Assembly (NCBI GenBank): GCA_018398765.1
Contig: JAHBMJ010003086.1
Span: 2,501 to 13,314 of the forward strand
From: Chromera velia
Lineage: Eukaryota > Sar > Chromeraceae
Length of the DNA: 10,814 bases
Reading direction: 5' to 3'
In this document: piece after piece, positions 6,938-10,814 of the stretch
How positions within the stretch are numbered: the first letter of the stretch is position 1
Layout: every line of letters begins with the position of its first letter
Notes under the pieces: model-generated
Told to the model about the DNA's origin: nothing
Database searches by the model: none
Seen by the model: the letters and a program-made list of their open reading frames with translations, nothing else
Made by a program: the position numbers and the translations under genes

Positions 6938-7884
6938 AGGGGGACGTCATCAGGCTTGGGCCAGAAGGAGAAGCTAGATGGGGGTTTTCGCGGATTTAAA
7001 AAAACACCGACCGCTCCTTCTTAAGGCTTCCTGATAGAACGTTTTGTCAGTCATGAAATTCAAATCTTTCAATAGTTTTCGTCTAGGCGGTTTCCCTGGA
7101 ACTAGCCCTGGAAGCCGCACGCTACCGCACGCGCGCGTGCGTCGGACATTCCGCATTGGGGCGGGAGTCGGGAGCCCAATCCTCCGAACATTAATCCTAT
7201 TTCTAAGAATTAATACTAGATTATTAGCCGGCCTATAATAATACATGGACTTCTCATACTATGCATTGTAATATGCAATCTTTATCTACACAACAGGCCG
7301 TCTAGGCTCTCTAAGGGGCATGCACCCTACTATTGTGACCCTAGCATGCACCATATTATGTTGTTGTCATTTGCGGGGGCGACGTCTATAAGATAAAAGT
7401 CATAAAACGGCAATAGTGCTCGAGGGCATAAATAAATCACTTCAAAGTTATTGCTTAATTATATCACAGTAGCGATGGGAACTTAGCGTCTGGCAGTTAA
7501 TATCTAACTAGATATATGATCACTTCTAGGAATTCTAGGATTTAACCCTCAATCATCATTATCATCATCATCAGGATCACTTGGTCAATCGTGAGGTGCT
7601 CTTTGGCTCTAAAACGTTAGACTGAAATATTAAGACTGATTAAGTTTTTAAATATTTTTTTTATATTTTTTTTTATTCTTGTAATCTTTTGTAAATTTAT
7701 AGAATTTTTTTTTTAAAAAAATTAGGAATCATACTTATTGCAACTGACTTATGAATCATAGGCTAGCAATGTCTATTGTATGTTCTGGCTGTTATTCGTC
7801 GTTGCCAGTGGTACACGACGGCTGCCGGTTAAGTCGCTTGATGATGAGAATGATGATGAGGAGGATATACATAGAGATTGTCAG
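6938..7884. other. convergent intergenic region, AT-rich right half
   Basis: No gene is supported here. Up to about 7180 the sequence is mixed, with a perfect palindrome of alternating purine/pyrimidine (GCACGCGCGCGTGC) near 7128. From about 7180 to 7760 it becomes AT-rich, with direct repeats of GCATGCACC at 7318 and 7344, an ATC run at 7552-7573, and poly-T/poly-A at about 7645-7723. A minus-strand AATAAA at 7677-7672 might act as a polyadenylation signal for the right-hand gene, about 210 nt after its stop; this is weak evidence. A short plus-strand frame at 7044-7238 is open on both strands and is not called. Confidence 0.6.
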
Positions 7885-10686
7885 TCAATTGGGGAAAGAA
7901 AAAACAGGAAACGTTTCTGGAAGGCTCTGTAAGGATCTTGACACAAACATTGGAGCTTCTGTCAGAGTGCCTCTACTGCCTGAAGTACGCACTCTTTCAA
8001 GACGTTGTCCTTCAAGACCGCTGCCGCTGGCAGACAACGGATCAGCTGCTGACAATGCAAACCGACTTGGAATAGCCAACAGAGACCGCCCCCCGCTTTC
8101 AATTGGTTTCTGTAAACGCTCACGTTGGGATGAAACTCTGTTTGGGGAAACGCCCCCCCCTGCGGTGATTTTCGCGTCTCGAGATGTAGTGCGATGCTGC
8201 CCTGTGCCAGATTTCCTTCCCTGGTTTCTTCCTGCAGAAAAAGACCTGCCCATACCTCCCTTGCCCCTTTCCCTCTGCCCACTACTGGACGGCTCTGAGG
8301 CCCCTTCCCTCTCAGACAAGCCGGGGGCTCTCAACCGCCCTCTTGCAAAGTGACCCCCAGTACCGTAGGGCACACGCACAGATGCGGCAGATGCAACAGC
8401 AAGGGGAACAGAGGCAGACGCAGAGGTAGGCTGTCTCTTTCTCTGTCTGTCTCTCTCGGTATGTCTGCGGCCATTGACAGGCTCGGGTGATGGCCGTTCT
8501 CCACCTGCGTCGCCATACAACTGCCCCCCTCCGCCAGAAAACTCCAAAGGCTGCCGCTGGAACTGCGGGGGGGACGACGCATGCACACCACTGGCAGACT
8601 CACCGCGGTGCCCGGGGGGGAACGTCAGACCGACGGCCCCAGGGACCCGGACCCGCAGAGCCGTGCCGCTCCCGCGGGCCCTCCCCACCAAAGAAGACTC
8701 CAAAGGGCCCCGGCCTGCAGACGCCTCCCTCAAGTAAAGACCGGGCCCCGGCAAAAGACGGGAATGTCTTTTCAGAGGAGTTGCTGGAGAACTCGATGAG
8801 GGGGCGGGGGCAGCAGAGGCAGCTGTAGTGGGTCGGGTCTGCTCATTCTCTTTCGCTGCAAGCAAGGGGCCTGTGGGGGTTTCGTTCGGGTACACGGGCA
8901 AGGGGTCAGAGGGGAATGGGAGGCCGTTCTGTCGGGTGGGAGAAAGGGGGGGATTTCTCACTGACCGCACCCCAATGTCCTCCTCTGTCGCTTTCTGTCG
9001 GAGACTGGGGGAGACCGAGAGGGATGAAACTGCTTTCTGATCTATAGGAGGAGAGGGCGCAGACTCGTCCTTTCTTCCTGTCTTTGTGCGGAGTCTGTCT
9101 GATGGGCCCGATGCTTTTGGAGGCGATTGAGGCAAAGGGTTGCGGGATGAGGAAGAGACTACACTGCCCATCGGAACTGAGGACCCTCTGGCAGACTGAC
9201 CAGAGACAATCCGCTTCCTAGACTCAGACCTCAAACCAGAAGTACGCATCACCCCTGCTGCTTTCCCGATAGATCCTGTCCCTGACGTCCCCCCAATCAA
9301 TCGTTTCATGTCAGCTGTGGCCGCTACACTCGTCTCCTTGACTGACGCATCATTCTTCTTGCCTTTTCTGAACAAATCATCTGATTCACCCCCCTTCGCC
9401 ATCTTTCGAATTTCTGACTTTTGAAACGGAGAGATATTATGCTCCTCTCCTCCCGGCACTGCTTCGTCACTCTCCCGTCCCAAGCGAGGAGTCTCTCTCT
9501 CGCCTTCCCCCTCTACTCCTCTCAAAAAGAACCCTGCAGGGTCGGAAGAATTGCGAGGAGGCATAGCTGCCCCGGAAGAACGAAAGGAGATGGCAGGAGG
9601 TGGAGGTTCTCTGAAGGGCAGAGATAGAGGCACGGAGGATTTCTGTTTGGGAGGCGGTGAGAAAAGACGGGAAGAGGGGGGGGCAGAAACCGAACGCGAG
9701 CGCTTCCTCCCTTGCCCCACTCCCTCCGTATTCAACGACAACGAGATCCCCCCCCCTCCTTCAGCACTGACACACTGATCCCGCACAGATACCCCAAACT
9801 GCTTCGATTTCAAGGAGGTCCCACCTGACATCCCAGGCATACTCGAGGAGGAAGAATCTAGAGCCACGCCAAACCGCTTCTGCGTCTGGATCCGCTTCTC
9901 TAATCCTAGGCTGGGCCCTGAACCTCCTTCCTCAGAAACTGCCTGGGCCTTCAGCTGCTGCTGCTGGTGCAAGTGCTCTCTTTCAGCCCGCAATGTCGCC
10001 GATGCGGTGTGTGCATGGGCCCGCAAGGCAGCGAACGCACCCCCTTTCTGAATGCCCCCCTCGCTAGGCTGCCCTCTGCCTACACTGAGCGGCTTTGTGA
10101 GGGGAGACACGAGGGCTTCCTCTATGCGGCCCCCTGGGGCTGTCTGAGTGTGAGTGTGAGACAGTCCCGCGGGGGTGGAGAGGGAGGAGTGGAGGTTCCG
10201 TGCCTCCAAAGACAAAGACAGGGGCGCCCTTGCTTGCACGACAAAAGGGGGGTCTGACAGGGGTTCTGAGGGTAGATCTGCGTCCTCCTCGTTGGTGGAG
10301 AACACCGGCCCTTTTCCGACTGTCACCTGAGGGACTGCAGAGCGGAGACGGATAAGGGGGAGGGAGGAGGAGACGGTGGGTGCGGGTTGTTGATTTCTTC
10401 GGGGGAGGGGGGAGAAGTGAAGAGACGGCAGGGACGCAGTGAAGGAGGGCATGCCTGCAGTGTGGGGTCGGTCAAGTTGGAAAGGCTGGAGGAATCTGAA
10501 GGGAGAGGGGGCGGTGGAAGGCCGCCAGTTCGGAGTCCAACACGTTTTGAATACTTTCCCACAATCGCAAGTTTTTTCCTTTGAGAGGAGGCTCCACTGA
10601 CAGAGAATGTCGAAGAGCTCAGCAGGAGGCGTGTTGCGGACAAAGTCCAACACGCTAATTAATGAGGTGATCTCTTCTGGTTTCAT
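7885..10686 (-). CDS. hypothetical 933-aa Ser/Pro/Gly/Arg-rich, largely disordered protein
   Basis: I do not recognise this protein. One uninterrupted frame of 933 codons runs from ATG at 10686 to TGA at 7885-7887. An in-frame TAG lies 12 nt upstream of the ATG, and the start context is AACAACATG, with A at -3. Residues 1-56 look folded: a helix-like SLISVLDFVRNTPPAELFDI followed by cysteines at 29, 40, 42 and 49 (CDC, then KTCW), which might bind metal. The rest is low complexity: a Ser/Pro/Gly/Arg body, a QQQQ run at 241-244, RS-like pieces such as RKRSRSVSAPP, and a weak internal repeat (KRFGVAL near 270, KQFGVSV near 295). It looks disordered, perhaps a nuclear or cytoskeletal linker, but the function is unknown. 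A donor-like GTCAGT inside codons 29-31 (10601-10596) means an intron cannot be excluded. It contrasts with the intron-rich genes to the left. Confidence 0.75.
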   Translation of the reverse strand: MKPEEITSLISVLDFVRNTPPAELFDILCQWSLLSKEKTCDCGKVFKTCWTPNWRPSTAPSPFRFLQPFQLDRPHTAGMPSFTASLPSLHFSPLPRRNQQPAPTVSSSLPLIRLRSAVPQVTVGKGPVFSTNEEDADLPSEPLSDPPFVVQARAPLSLSLEARNLHSSLSTPAGLSHTHTQTAPGGRIEEALVSPLTKPLSVGRGQPSEGGIQKGGAFAALRAHAHTASATLRAEREHLHQQQQLKAQAVSEEGGSGPSLGLEKRIQTQKRFGVALDSSSSSMPGMSGGTSLKSKQFGVSVRDQCVSAEGGGGISLSLNTEGVGQGRKRSRSVSAPPSSRLFSPPPKQKSSVPLSLPFREPPPPAISFRSSGAAMPPRNSSDPAGFFLRGVEGEGERETPRLGRESDEAVPGGEEHNISPFQKSEIRKMAKGGESDDLFRKGKKNDASVKETSVAATADMKRLIGGTSGTGSIGKAAGVMRTSGLRSESRKRIVSGQSARGSSVPMGSVVSSSSRNPLPQSPPKASGPSDRLRTKTGRKDESAPSPPIDQKAVSSLSVSPSLRQKATEEDIGVRSVRNPPLSPTRQNGLPFPSDPLPVYPNETPTGPLLAAKENEQTRPTTAASAAPAPSSSSPATPLKRHSRLLPGPGLYLREASAGRGPLESSLVGRARGSGTALRVRVPGAVGLTFPPGHRGESASGVHASSPPQFQRQPLEFSGGGGQLYGDAGGERPSPEPVNGRRHTERDRQRKRQPTSASASVPLAVASAASVRVPYGTGGHFARGRLRAPGLSEREGASEPSSSGQRERGKGGMGRSFSAGRNQGRKSGTGQHRTTSRDAKITAGGGVSPNRVSSQRERLQKPIESGGRSLLAIPSRFALSAADPLSASGSGLEGQRLERVRTSGSRGTLTEAPMFVSRSLQSLPETFPVFSFPN

Positions 10687-10814
10687 GTTGTTTTTCTACT
10701 GTTCTAGATAGAATTGAAACATCGCTATCATAAAAGTTTTAGAAAAATTCTAGAGGATCGAACGGTTTCTCACCTTAGGACATTTCTTTACTTTTTTATT
10801 TTACAATTTTATTT
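10687..10814 (-). promoter_or_regulatory. AT-rich 5' flank of the 933-aa gene, possible 5'UTR intron
   Basis: The flank is AT-rich, in contrast to the GC-rich frame. On the minus strand a donor-like AAG|GTGAGA at 10773 and an acceptor-like ctagaacag ending at 10699 would bound a 75-nt intron just before the start codon. No distinct promoter element is visible. Confidence 0.3.

Noticed and set aside
6974-7246. Overlapping open frames on both strands (90 and 64 codons).
   Set aside because: Both are short, neither has splice or start support, and the region contains a CG palindrome that opens both strands. It could be a repeat fragment but I cannot show this.
7552-7573. Possible CRISPR or structured tandem array.
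   Set aside because: It is only an ATC trinucleotide run; there are no spaced repeats.
7751-8353. Plus-strand frame of 200 codons.
   Set aside because: It is antisense to the 933-codon frame and extends into AT-rich intergenic DNA; no coding-like features.

Overview
The window is eukaryotic nuclear DNA, probably from an intron-rich protist or alga. Coding segments are short and separated by introns of about 60-700 nt with pyrimidine tracts before AG. Microsatellites sit in the introns, the intergenic DNA is AT-rich, and no bacterial gene layout is visible. A chromerid-like or other alveolate alga is my best guess, but that is inference; no marker gene fixes the taxon.

Layout: (1) About 70-3519, minus strand: a multi-exon gene running off the left edge. 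Seven exons chain in consistent reading phase into 521 codons of partly helical, largely low-complexity protein; its 5' end is unresolved. (2) 3520-4373: about 0.85 kb between two head-to-head genes, with a (TGCA)n tract and CG-rich palindromes. (3) 4374-6631, or to 6937 if a last intron is spliced, plus strand: a six- or seven-exon gene. Joining exons by phase produces a small protein (about 192-194 aa) with a perfect twin CX9C (CHCH) motif, C87-X9-C97-X10-C108-X9-C118, whose first and second cysteines are brought together only by splicing in a 27-nt exon. This suggests a mitochondrial intermembrane-space or mitoribosome-associated protein. (4) 6938-7884: a convergent intergenic region that becomes strongly AT-rich after about 7180. 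(5) 7885-10686, minus strand: a single open frame of 933 codons, with a short folded-looking N-terminus carrying four cysteines and a long Ser/Pro/Gly/Arg-rich, probably disordered body. (6) 10687-10814: its AT-rich 5' flank.

The main points for follow-up are in the plus-strand gene. It has three tandem 71-bp copies of its own 3' splice site, a candidate pair of mutually exclusive exons that both enter in phase 0 and leave in phase 2, and two alternative 3' ends. All exon models were made by eye from splice signals, phase and codon content; no transcript or homology search was available.
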